The translations under genes were made by a program, and so were the position numbers. From Paenibacillus piri (GTDB lineage Bacteria; Bacillota; Bacilli; Paenibacillales; NBRC-103111), in NCBI RefSeq assembly GCF_004354045.1, contig NZ_SMRT01000016.1, positions 62,001-126,000 on the forward strand: a DNA stretch of 64,000 nt, written 5' to 3'. The notes beneath the pieces were generated by a model. That model saw nothing but the letters and a program-made list of their open reading frames with translations, searched no databases and was not told the origin of the DNA. Position 1 is the stretch's first letter; every line of letters begins with the position of its first letter. Below, in pieces: positions 1-7,520 of this stretch.

Positions 1-204
1 TGTGTGCCACAGCGTATCCACCTGCTCCTTCAGCCGTTCCTTCACCTGCTTGGGGGCATGGCCCAAATTCGTAACGGCCAGTCCGCACATCAGATCCAGG
101 TATTCCTTGCCTTTCTCATCCCACAGCCGACTGCCTTCCCCTTTGACGAAAGTCAGCGGATAACGTCCGTAATTCGGAAACAGTGAGTTCGCTCCCTCTC
201 CCAT
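1..204 (-). CDS. argD: Acetylornithine aminotransferase, N-terminal part (cut by window edge)
   Basis: Only the first 68 codons are present; the gene runs off the left edge. The translation begins MGEGANSLFPNYGRYPLTFV and continues with a G-E-G-S-x-L-W-D-x-x-G-K-E-Y-L-D-L stretch typical of class III PLP aminotransferases of the ArgD group, which convert N-acetylglutamate semialdehyde to N-acetylornithine. The PLP lysine lies outside the window. The ATG follows an AAGGAGTGA ribosome binding site and starts 19 bases after the argB stop codon, as expected for the last acetylated step of an argC-J-B-D operon. Identity rests on a short N-terminus plus context. Confidence 0.9.
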   Translation of the reverse strand, partial: MGEGANSLFPNYGRYPLTFVKGEGSRLWDEKGKEYLDLMCGLAVTNLGHAPKQVKERLKEQVDTLWHT

Positions 205-223
205 GCGATAAGTCACTCCTTCA

Positions 224-1012
224 TTATGATTTGACAATACGCGTGCCGATGGCCGCTCCTTTAATGACCCGGCTCAGCACTTCCGGTTCGGCGCCGTCGA
301 CGATAATCACTTCGCGCACCTTCCCTTGAATGCACTGTACGGCAGCACGCACTTTAGGAATCATCCCGCCGTATATTTCACCGCTCTCGATCATTTCATC
401 GATTTCCTTGACCGTAACGGATGTCAGCACCACCTTGGCGCCGTCCACCGTCTTCATAATACCCGGCACGTCGGTCACGACGATCATCCGCTCGACGCCC
501 AAATGCGACGCAACCGCACCGGCCGCCGTATCCGCATTAATATTATAGCGCTGGCCGCCGTCGGCTCCCAATCCGATCGGCGCGATTACAGGCATGTAGC
601 CCATTTTGATGACGCCCTGGATCAGCTCCGCATTGACGCCGTTCACATCGCCGACAAGCCCGACCTCATGGGCGTTCGGAACCGGCTGCGCTTGAATCAA
701 ATGTCCGTCTACGCCGGATAACCCCAACGCTTTGGCTCCCGACAGCTGGATTTTGCGCACGATTTCTTTGTTAATTTGGCCGGCGAGTACCATTTCCACC
801 ACATCGAGCACCGCTTCGTTCGTTTTGCGCAGGCCATTGACGAACTCCGTTTCGATCCCCAGCTTGCCGAGCGTGTCGGAAATCGCCGGTCCGCCTCCAT
901 GGACGATAACCGGGATGATCGCCTCGTCCTGCAGTATTTTCATATCGTTGAAAAATGAATCCGGAAGCGCGGCCAGCGTACTGCCGCCGCACTTCATGAC
1001 AAAACACATCAT
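224..1012 (-). CDS. argB: Acetylglutamate kinase
   Basis: This 262-residue protein is an amino acid kinase that phosphorylates N-acetylglutamate, the second step of arginine synthesis in the cytoplasm. It shows the N-terminal K-C-G-G-S motif, the H-G-G-G-P glycine loop near residue 40 and the nucleotide-binding segment around V-T-D-V-P-G near residue 180. Length fits the family. The start is not certain: two adjacent ATG codons follow a poor Shine-Dalgarno (GGGGG run), and the M-K-C-G-G methionine at codon 6 is an alternative. The gene is followed closely by argD but is separated from argJ by about 395 bases of repeats, which is unusual inside an operon. Confidence 0.96.
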   Translation of the reverse strand: MMCFVMKCGGSTLAALPDSFFNDMKILQDEAIIPVIVHGGGPAISDTLGKLGIETEFVNGLRKTNEAVLDVVEMVLAGQINKEIVRKIQLSGAKALGLSGVDGHLIQAQPVPNAHEVGLVGDVNGVNAELIQGVIKMGYMPVIAPIGLGADGGQRYNINADTAAGAVASHLGVERMIVVTDVPGIMKTVDGAKVVLTSVTVKEIDEMIESGEIYGGMIPKVRAAVQCIQGKVREVIIVDGAEPEVLSRVIKGAAIGTRIVKS

Positions 1013-1019
1013 GGCTTAG

Positions 1020-1107
1020 CCCCCACCCACACCCTCCCCGCCGGGAGGGCCCCAAGGGCTCCGCCCTCTGGACACCCGCCGTGTTGGGGAGGGAGATCTG
1101 ATTGTGC
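1020..1107. repeat. GC-rich palindromic intergenic repeat
   Basis: Directly upstream of argB lies a C-rich block with short inverted repeats, for example CCCTCCC-N4-GGGAGGG around 1033-1050 and GGGCTCCGCCC around 1068-1079. No reading frame in it looks like a gene. The composition differs from the flanking arg genes and looks like a dispersed palindromic element rather than a leader. I infer a REP-like element; copy number elsewhere cannot be judged from this window. Confidence 0.5.
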
Positions 1108-1120
1108 TGCTTAGTTACAT

Positions 1121-1368
1121 TACAGGTTGCAGCCGCTTTCGTCCCTTCGGGACACGCTCTACATTTGGCGCTCCTGCTCTCCTAAAGATATCTGCTAGTG
1201 CTTCTTATTACTTTGCTGCTTACAGCCGCTTTCCGTCCCTTCGGGACACGCTCACCTTTGGTGCTCCTACTTTCCTAAAGAGATCTGCTAGTGCTTCTTA
1301 GATACTTTACAGCTTACAGACGCATCGTCCCTTTGAGACTCGCTTACCTTCGCTTCTCCAGCGCCTTC
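1121..1368. repeat. Imperfect tandem repeat in the argJ-argB gap
   Basis: Three diverged copies of an 80 to 100 base unit lie head to tail, roughly 1121-1210, 1216-1302 and 1315-1368 (the last shortened). Copies one and two share the palindrome GTCCCTTCGGGAC, then TCCTAAAG and CTGCTAGTGCTTCTTA. Copy three keeps only the first part with substitutions. Together with the neighbouring GC-rich block this accounts for nearly all of the 395-base gap between argJ and argB. No promoter or terminator with a U-run is evident. Confidence 0.7.
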
Positions 1369-1407
1369 TCAATGTTTTAAAATCCTTGCACGACTCCAGC
1401 CAGCTGT

Positions 1408-2634
1408 CTAAGTCCGGTATGCCGCGTTAATTCTTACGTAATCGTAGGTCAGGTCGCAGCCCCAGGCGGTTGCCGATTCGCCGCCCATGTTCAAATTGAC
1501 GATGATTTGCACGAACTCGCCCTTCAAATAGGCCGCTGCGCTCTCCTCGTCGAACGGAACCGGCCGCGATTGCTCCAGCACGACATTGTCGCCCAGACGG
1601 ATATCGACGGTTTCGGTATTTACCGGCTGACCGGCGCGGCCGACCGCCGCAATGATGCGGCCCCAGTTCGCATCGGCACCGAAGCAAGCCGACTTCACCA
1701 GACTCGAGCCGATGACCGTCTTCGCGATGGCGCGGCCCGCGTCTTGAGTAGCGGCTCCCAGCACGCTTACCTCGATCAGCTTCGTCGCGCCTTCGCCGTC
1801 GCGGGCAATCGCTTTGGCCAAATATTCGCCAACGCACCGGAAGCCCGACTCGAACGCCGCCCAGTCCGGATGATCGGGCGTCAAGCTGTCATTGCCGGCC
1901 AAGCCGCTCGCCATGACGACGACCATGTCGTTCGTGCTGGTATCGCCGTCGACCGTAATCATGTTGAACGTGGAATCCGTTACGCCGTTCAGCAGCTTCT
2001 GCAGCTGAGCGCTCTCGATGTTCGCGTCCGTCGTCATAAAACCGAGCATCGTGGCCATGTTCGGATGGATCATGCCCGAGCCTTTGGCCGCCCCGGCGAT
2101 ATGTACCGTCTTCCCGCCAACGGTCAGCCGGACGCACGTCATCTTCTGCACAAGGTCGGTCGTCAGGATCGCCTGGCAGAAGTCGTCCCCGCCATCTGCC
2201 TTGATCTTCAGCGGCAGCTGCTCGATGCCGCCCAGCACCTTCGGCATCGGCAGCAGTTCGCCGATGACGCCCGTCGACGTGACGCCGACGTGGTGTTCGG
2301 CTACGCCGAATGCCTGCGCAGCCGCCGAACGCATGCTGCGCGCGTCGGCATCGCCCTGCTTGCCGGTGCACGCGTTGGCGTTGCCGCTGTTGACCAGCAT
2401 CGCCTGCAGCTTGCCGTCGACCGCGATGCTCTCCCGCGTGACGTGCAGCGGCGCAGCCTGAAACGCATTCAGCGTATAAACGCCCGCCGCCTGCGCCGGA
2501 ACGTCGCAAACGATCACTCCGAGATCGAAGCGATTGGTCTTTTTCAGGCCGCAATGCAGCCCCCCTGCACGAAAGCCCATTGGCGTCGTGATTGAGCCTT
2601 CCGGCACAATCGTGTATTGATCCTTCACGTTCAT
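1408..2634 (-). CDS. argJ: Bifunctional glutamate N-acetyltransferase / amino-acid acetyltransferase
   Basis: The 408-residue product is the ArgJ/OATase family, which transfers acetyl from N-acetylornithine to glutamate and in bifunctional members also uses acetyl-CoA. The autoprocessing site K-G-S-G-M-I-H-P-N-M-A-T-M-L is present near residue 180; cleavage before the threonine gives the alpha and beta subunits and frees the nucleophile. The chosen ATG (M-N-V-K-D-Q-Y-T-I-V-P-E-G) follows GGTGAGGAGAAG. A longer frame reaching 2706 would overlap argC and lacks a ribosome binding site. It lies 31 bases after argC. Confidence 0.96.
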   Translation of the reverse strand: MNVKDQYTIVPEGSITTPMGFRAGGLHCGLKKTNRFDLGVIVCDVPAQAAGVYTLNAFQAAPLHVTRESIAVDGKLQAMLVNSGNANACTGKQGDADARSMRSAAAQAFGVAEHHVGVTSTGVIGELLPMPKVLGGIEQLPLKIKADGGDDFCQAILTTDLVQKMTCVRLTVGGKTVHIAGAAKGSGMIHPNMATMLGFMTTDANIESAQLQKLLNGVTDSTFNMITVDGDTSTNDMVVVMASGLAGNDSLTPDHPDWAAFESGFRCVGEYLAKAIARDGEGATKLIEVSVLGAATQDAGRAIAKTVIGSSLVKSACFGADANWGRIIAAVGRAGQPVNTETVDIRLGDNVVLEQSRPVPFDEESAAAYLKGEFVQIIVNLNMGGESATAWGCDLTYDYVRINAAYRT

Positions 2635-2665
2635 CTTCTCCTCACCCAATCGCATGTATAGAAAC

Positions 2666-3715
2666 TTATGGATATACAGGACTGAAGGCCAAACCGGCCC
2701 CTTCATCCCAGCCCATCATCAGATTCAAATTTTGCACCGCTTGACCTGCGGCGCCTTTCACCACGTTGTCGATGACGGAAATGACCGTCAACCGGCCCGT
2801 ACGCTCATCCAACGAAACGCCGATATCGCAATAGTTGGAGCCCCAGACCTCTTTCGTAGCCGGATATTTTCCTTTGGGACGAATCCTTACAAAACGGCGC
2901 CCTTCATAGTACTGGCGGAACAATTCCAATATTTCGTCCTCCGTATGCTTCTCCTTCAGAGTAACATACATCGTCGACAAAATCCCCCGTGTCATCGGAA
3001 CCAGGTGTGTCGTAAACGTGACGGTCACATCTTCTCCGGCCACACGGCTCAGCGTCTGCTCGATTTCCGGCGTATGCTGGTGCTTGTTCACTTTATAAGC
3101 CAAAAAGTTCTCGTTAATTTCCGAATAATGAGAGGACAGGCTCAGTCCCCGTCCCGCTCCGGATACGCCGGATTTCGAGTCGATAATAATGGAGGAAAGC
3201 TCCGCCCATCCGCTGTTCACGAGCGGGATCAAACCAAGCAGCGTCGCTGTCGGAAAGCAGCCCGGATTTGAAATCAATTCGGCGCCCCGCACCTCGTCGG
3301 CAAAAACTTCCGACAGCCCGTACACGGCCTTCGCCACATAAGCCGGGTCGGCCGGTTTATGCTTATACCATTTCTCATACACGTCGCCCGACTTCAGCCG
3401 GAAATCGCCGGATATATCGATAACCTTGAGTCCCGCGTCAATCAGCTTGGGCGCCAGCTCGACCGCAACGCCGTGAGGCGCCGCAATAAACACGACATCC
3501 GCTTTTTGCCGGATTTGGTCGACGTCAATACCGTCCAGCAAATCCGTCATGATTTGATTCAAATGCGGGTAGCCGTCGGCAATCGGCGTCCCGGCGCTTG
3601 ATGACGAAATGACCGACGTAATTTCCACATGCGGATGCGTCAGCAAAAGCCTGATCAGCTCGACGCCCCCGTACCCCGTTGATCCGATAATAGCCGCTCT
3701 TAATTTTGTAGACAT
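2666..3715 (-). CDS. argC: N-acetyl-gamma-glutamyl-phosphate reductase
   Basis: The 349-residue protein reduces N-acetylglutamyl phosphate with NADPH to the semialdehyde. It has the N-terminal Rossmann motif G-S-T-G-Y-G-G-V-E-L and the catalytic cysteine segment I-S-N-P-G-C-F-P-T-A near residue 150. The ATG at M-S-T-K-L-R-A-A-I-I-G follows GTGGAGGGAA at good spacing; the open frame extends 20 codons further upstream but would run into the operator. It is the first gene of the arg operon and its promoter carries a palindromic operator, consistent with control by an ArgR/AhrC repressor. Confidence 0.97.
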   Translation of the reverse strand: MSTKLRAAIIGSTGYGGVELIRLLLTHPHVEITSVISSSSAGTPIADGYPHLNQIMTDLLDGIDVDQIRQKADVVFIAAPHGVAVELAPKLIDAGLKVIDISGDFRLKSGDVYEKWYKHKPADPAYVAKAVYGLSEVFADEVRGAELISNPGCFPTATLLGLIPLVNSGWAELSSIIIDSKSGVSGAGRGLSLSSHYSEINENFLAYKVNKHQHTPEIEQTLSRVAGEDVTVTFTTHLVPMTRGILSTMYVTLKEKHTEDEILELFRQYYEGRRFVRIRPKGKYPATKEVWGSNYCDIGVSLDERTGRLTVISVIDNVVKGAAGQAVQNLNLMMGWDEGAGLAFSPVYP

Positions 3716-3740
3716 ATCCGTTCCCTCCACATGCAAACTA

Positions 3741-3775
3741 TGTATTATTATACATTTTAAAGTATAATAATACAA
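3741..3775 (-). promoter_or_regulatory. argC promoter with overlapping double ARG-box-like operator
   Basis: TGTATTATTATAC at 3741-3753 and GTATAATAATACA at 3762-3774 form a perfect 13-base inverted repeat. Each arm is itself nearly palindromic (TGTAT-N4-ATACA and AGTAT-N4-ATACA), and the arm centres lie 20 bases apart, close to the spacing of paired ArgR/AhrC boxes. Read on the minus strand, a -35 TTGTAT (3770-3775) and a -10 TATAAT (3747-3752) are separated by exactly 17 bases, so a bound repressor would cover the polymerase site. The promoter is clear; the repressor is inferred from the arg operon that follows. Confidence 0.8.
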
Positions 3776-3835
3776 TTGGTTTTTTTCCTATCTTATTCGA
3801 AAAAAGTCCGGTTTAGAGATTGCATTGCTTGTCCT

Positions 3836-3990
3836 TGTGACATACTCCCACCACCTACACTAACGCTTAGGGGTGGGGGCTTTCTTGGGACGTACCAGCT
3901 AACGCCAGCATAATGACCAAGCTATCCCCATTTGCCCAACGGTTCTATAACTGACTAAGCTATACCAAGCATTCGGCAACCTTCATTTTT
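3836..3990 (-). ncRNA. Candidate TnpB guide (omega/re) RNA scaffold at element right end
   Basis: Beyond and partly overlapping the 3' end of tnpB is a strong stem (arms 3847-3855 and 3870-3879, CCCACC against GGGTGGG) followed on the minus strand by GGGAGTATGTCAC. In characterised TnpB elements the right end is transcribed as a structured RNA whose scaffold ends at the element boundary and whose guide is the flanking host DNA. By that rule the guide here would begin near AAGGACAAGCAATGC just left of 3836. Boundaries are estimated; there is no direct proof of transcription. Confidence 0.4.
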
Positions 3991-5076
3991 GATATTGATC
4001 GCAGCATTGGTATCTCGATCCAACACAGCACCGCAAGAACAGTTCCAAACCCTGGCTGACAATGCCAGTTCGCTTTGGGCTGTTTGACAAAAGCGACAAA
4101 GTTTACTGGATGGAAACCATTTATCAATGACGACTAATGACTTTCCTTGTTCGGCTAGTTTGTACGACAGGAACGTTTTCAGCATACCGAATCCATTGTC
4201 ATTCGTGGATTTCGCCAGTTTAAGTCCCTGTGCCATCCCCCGCATATTTAAGTCTTCAATGGCAACCGCTGTCCAGGCATTGGCTATCTGCCTGGAGAGC
4301 TGATGCAAGAAGTCTTTGCGTTGATTGGCTACTTTTTCATGCAGCTTGGCCACTTTAAGGCGTTGCTTTTCACGGTTCTTACTGCCTTTTTTACGTTTGG
4401 ATAACTTACGTTGTGCTTTTTTCAGTTTAGCTTCTGCTTTGCGATAAAATTTTGGATAATCAGCAGGTTTGGCTTGGCTATCCACAAACAAGGATGGAGA
4501 CGAATAATCCAACCCTAATACGGTTTCTGGTGTTGGTTCTACTGACTTTATATTCGCTTCGTACTCAACCAATACGGAAACGTAGTATTTCCCAGTTGGC
4601 GTTTTGCTAATGGTTGCAGACTTTATCGCAGCTTCCTTCGGCAATGAACGATGAAGCTTAATTCGCACATCTTTCAGTTTCGGCAGTCGGATGGTTGTAG
4701 GGTCAATGAGCCGAATCGTGCCGCCTTGATTGTTCGTGGTATAAGACTTCTTATCCTGATGCTTGCTCTTGAATTTCGGAAAACCTACGGACGGGTCTCG
4801 GAAGAAATTGTTATAAGCCGTTTGCAAATGAAGCTGTGCATTTGCCAGAGCCAGACTATCCACTTCTTTGAGCCATTCGAACTCCTTTTTGAAATCGGCG
4901 GGAAGCCGATATTTCTGTCTCTTCAAGGCTTCTTTATCATCTTTAAATTGCTTATAGATGTCTTTCCGATTCGCAAGCATTCGATTATAGACAAATCGTA
5001 CACAGCCAAAGGTTTTATTAATGAGAACTTCCTGTTCCACACTGGGATAGATACGATATTTGAATGCTTTGTTCAT
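3955..5076 (-). CDS. tnpB: RNA-guided endonuclease TnpB (OrfB) of an IS200/IS605-group element
   Basis: The 373-residue protein looks intact. It opens with the helix-turn-helix-like M-N-K-A-F-K-Y-R-I-Y-P segment, and the split RuvC nuclease motifs are complete: D190 in G-L-D-Y-S-S, E274 in A-I-E-D-L-N-M-R-G and the aspartates at 353/355 in D-R-D-T-N-A-A-I-N-I. A zinc ribbon is formed by C327, C330, C346 and C348. Proteins of this family cut DNA next to a short TAM using an RNA made from the element's right end, which helps the element persist after excision. All catalytic residues are kept, so activity is plausible. Confidence 0.93.
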   Translation of the reverse strand: MNKAFKYRIYPSVEQEVLINKTFGCVRFVYNRMLANRKDIYKQFKDDKEALKRQKYRLPADFKKEFEWLKEVDSLALANAQLHLQTAYNNFFRDPSVGFPKFKSKHQDKKSYTTNNQGGTIRLIDPTTIRLPKLKDVRIKLHRSLPKEAAIKSATISKTPTGKYYVSVLVEYEANIKSVEPTPETVLGLDYSSPSLFVDSQAKPADYPKFYRKAEAKLKKAQRKLSKRKKGSKNREKQRLKVAKLHEKVANQRKDFLHQLSRQIANAWTAVAIEDLNMRGMAQGLKLAKSTNDNGFGMLKTFLSYKLAEQGKSLVVIDKWFPSSKLCRFCQTAQSELALSARVWNCSCGAVLDRDTNAAINIKNEGCRMLGIA

Positions 5077-5207
5077 ATCTTCTCACCCTGGCTTTCGATA
5101 TAACGTCCGACCACTTCAAAAGTGGGAGACTTCTTGCCGCATAGGATAAATTTTACCATGAACCTGTGCTCCATACCAATCATACGGATGAAATTACCTT
5201 TATTTTA

Positions 5208-6089
5208 CTAGGCCGAGCCGTGGAATTGAAAGCCTTCTCCCAGCACCTCGTTCGTATCGCTCAAAATGACGAAAGCCCCCGGATCCGTCATCTTCACCAG
5301 CTCCTTCAACCGGCTTGTTTCCGTATGTCTGACTACAACCATCAGCACCGTTCGAAATTCCCCCGTATACCCGCCTGTCGCCTGCAGCATCGTCAAGCCT
5401 CTGTCCAAATCATGCAGCACCGCTTCACGGATCGCTTCCGCATGCGCCGAAATAATGAAAGCCACCTTGGAGTAGTTAAACCCGATTTGTACGACATTGA
5501 TCGTTTTGCCCGTTACGAACAGTCCGATCAGCGCATACAACGCTTTCTCCGGAGATAGGACAAGACCTGCCGCCAAAATGACCAGACCGTCGAGCATCGC
5601 CACACACAGTCCCAGGCTGATCCCGGTAAATTTATGCACCAACTGCGCCGCGAGATCCAGTCCCCCCGTCGATCCTTTTCCCCGGAATACAAGACCCAAC
5701 CCGATCCCGATCAAAATGCCGCCGTAAATGCTTGCCAGCAGCAAGTTGTCCGTTAACGCGGGCAATCCGCGCGTCAGCAGCACCAGCAGCGGCAGGAAGA
5801 TAGAGCCTACAGCCGTTTTCACGCTGAACTGCCGGCCGAGCAGCCACAGTCCCAGCAAAAATAAAGGAATGTTCAGCGCCCATTGGGCATATGCCGGCTC
5901 GATCCCGAGTATATGCCGGACGATTATACTAATGCCCGAAACGCCGCCGGAAGCGACCTGATTCGGGCTCAAAAACACGTTAAAGCTCACTGCGATGAGC
6001 AATGAGCCGAGCAGCAGCAGTATGTATTCTTTCAACCAATGACCGCTTCGGCCGATGTTCGCTTGCCGTCGCTTCGTTGTACCGTTCAT
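5208..6089 (-). CDS. YitT-family membrane protein (DUF161 plus DUF2179)
   Basis: The 293-residue protein has a short basic N-terminus, five or so hydrophobic segments between about residues 20 and 190 (for example L-L-L-L-G-S-L-L-I-A-V), the conserved S-G-G-V-S-G-I-S-I-I motif and a soluble C-terminal domain of about 80 residues with the G-x-Y-T-G-E pattern of DUF2179. Members are inner-membrane proteins of unknown function. The ATG at M-N-G-T-T-K-R follows a GAGGGGG site; longer forms have no ribosome binding site. It follows prfB by about 210 bases, and its downstream side abuts the tnpB element. Confidence 0.88.
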   Translation of the reverse strand: MNGTTKRRQANIGRSGHWLKEYILLLLGSLLIAVSFNVFLSPNQVASGGVSGISIIVRHILGIEPAYAQWALNIPLFLLGLWLLGRQFSVKTAVGSIFLPLLVLLTRGLPALTDNLLLASIYGGILIGIGLGLVFRGKGSTGGLDLAAQLVHKFTGISLGLCVAMLDGLVILAAGLVLSPEKALYALIGLFVTGKTINVVQIGFNYSKVAFIISAHAEAIREAVLHDLDRGLTMLQATGGYTGEFRTVLMVVVRHTETSRLKELVKMTDPGAFVILSDTNEVLGEGFQFHGSA

Positions 6090-6298
6090 GGCATCCGCCC
6101 CCTCTTGTGCCGTCTGTTTGGCTATCTCCGCACAAAAAAATCCCGCATGTGTTTCCTGGCTATATAACGGTGGCGTCAACCGCCGCGGAAGGACGCCGCA
6201 GCTGCCGGCGCCCTTCCCTCTTGAAATCGTTATAAAGCCTGGCAATACATGTAGGATTTGCCGGATGCCCGGTTATTATGAACGTCAGCGGCTTGCCG

Positions 6299-7418
6299 TT
6301 ACTGCTCCGACGGAGCGGACTTGATCTGCAGCCGCAAATAAGCGTCGATGAACGGGTCCAGATCACCGTCCATCACGGCCCCGACATTGCCGGTTTCCGC
6401 CGAGGTGCGGTGATCCTTCACCATGCTGTACGGGTGAAACACGTAGGAGCGGATTTGGCTGCCCCAGGCGATGTCCGAAACTTCGCCGCGAATTTCGGCC
6501 AATTGCTTCATCTGCTCCTCGATCTTTTTCTCGTATAGCTTCGAACGGAGCATTTTCATCGCGCGCTCGCGGTTCTTGATCTGCGAACGTTCCGTCTGGC
6601 AGCTGACGACGACGCCTGTCGGGATGTGCGTAATCCGCACGGCCGAGTCGGTCGTGTTGATATGCTGGCCGCCGGCGCCGCTCGAACGATACGTATCGAT
6701 CTTTAAATCGTCGGTCCGGATATCGACCTCCACATCGTCGTCGATCTCCGGCATCACATCGCATGACACGAACGACGTATGCCGCCGCCCCGAAGCGTCG
6801 AACGGCGATATGCGCACGAGCCGGTGCACGCCTTTCTCCGCTTTCAGGTAGCCATAGGCGTTGTACCCTTTGATCAACAGCGTAACGCTCTTCACGCCCG
6901 CCTCGTCGCCGGGCAAATAATCAAGCACTTCGACCTTGAAATCCCGCTTCTCCGCCCAGCGCCGGTACATGCGGAGCAGCATTTCCGCCCAGTCCTGCGA
7001 CTCGGTGCCGCCCGCTCCAGGATGCAGCTCCAGGATGGCGTTCAGCTTGTCGTAGGGCTGGCTCAGCAGCAGCTGCAGCTGGAACGTTTCCAGCTTCGCT
7101 ACGAGAGCTTTGATGCCCTGCTCAATTTCCGCGGCCATCCCCTCATCGAATTCCTCCTGCACGAGCTCGGCCATCATTTCCAGATCATCGTATTCGGTCG
7201 ACAACACTTGAATTTGGTCGACATCGCCTTTAATTGCGTTCATTTCCGCGATCATCTTTTGCGCTTGCTCGTTATCGTCCCAAAAATCGGGCGCGGCCAT
7301 CTTTTCCTCAAAATTCGCTATTTGCTCCAGCTTCAGGTCTAAGTCAAAGAGACCCCCTAAGCTCAGCTAATCGTCTAGCCGTTTCCCGTAAATCCTGCTT
7401 CACTTCCGGGTCCAACAT
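6299..7418 (-). CDS. prfB: Peptide chain release factor 2 (programmed +1 frameshift)
   Basis: Translation starts at the ATG ending at 7418 and reads 24 codons to an in-frame TGA at 7344-7346. A +1 shift at CTT-TGA-C then opens the long second frame to 6299, giving about 372 residues, the usual RF2 length. The second frame contains the anticodon-like S-P-F motif and the catalytic G-G-Q in S-G-A-G-G-Q-H-I-N. RF2 releases peptides at UGA and UAA, so the shift forms an autoregulatory circuit. It follows secA by about 100 bases, the standard Bacillales order. Annotating only the second frame would lose the N-terminus. Confidence 0.96.
7343..7357 (-). other. RF2 programmed frameshift site
   Basis: On the minus strand the sequence AGGGGGTCTCTTTGAC combines an internal Shine-Dalgarno-like AGGGGG just upstream, the slippery CTT codon, the in-frame stop TGA and a following C. 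This is the canonical arrangement known from bacterial prfB genes. The stop is at 7344-7346 and reading resumes with GAC at 7345-7343. Confidence 0.95.
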
Positions 7419-7520
7419 ATTGACCACTCTCCATCCAAGTATATTAATGAGTTCATTGTACAAGAAAAGGGGCCGGCCATCCATCGCCGACGCCCTATAT
7501 TCATCGCTTTAATGCCGCTA

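Larger units (their letters stand above)
3836..5145 (-). mobile_element. IS200/IS605-group element carrying only tnpB (IS1341-like)
   Basis: The element contains a single tnpB gene and no tnpA transposase, the usual form of IS1341-like elements that depend on TnpA from elsewhere. Subterminal hairpins are visible at both ends: CCACTTCAAAAGTGG at 5111-5125 on the left end and the C/G-rich stem at 3847-3879 on the right. There are no terminal inverted repeats or target duplication, as expected for the Y1 single-strand mechanism. On the minus strand the left end is preceded by TTTAT (5146-5150), a plausible target/TAM sequence. It sits between yitT and the argC promoter. End positions are estimates. 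Confidence 0.7.

Noticed and set aside
1507..2595. A 362-codon plus-strand frame across argJ
   Set aside because: The translation is Arg/His-rich with no domain, a typical antisense shadow in GC-rich DNA; argJ on the minus strand has the autoprocessing motif.
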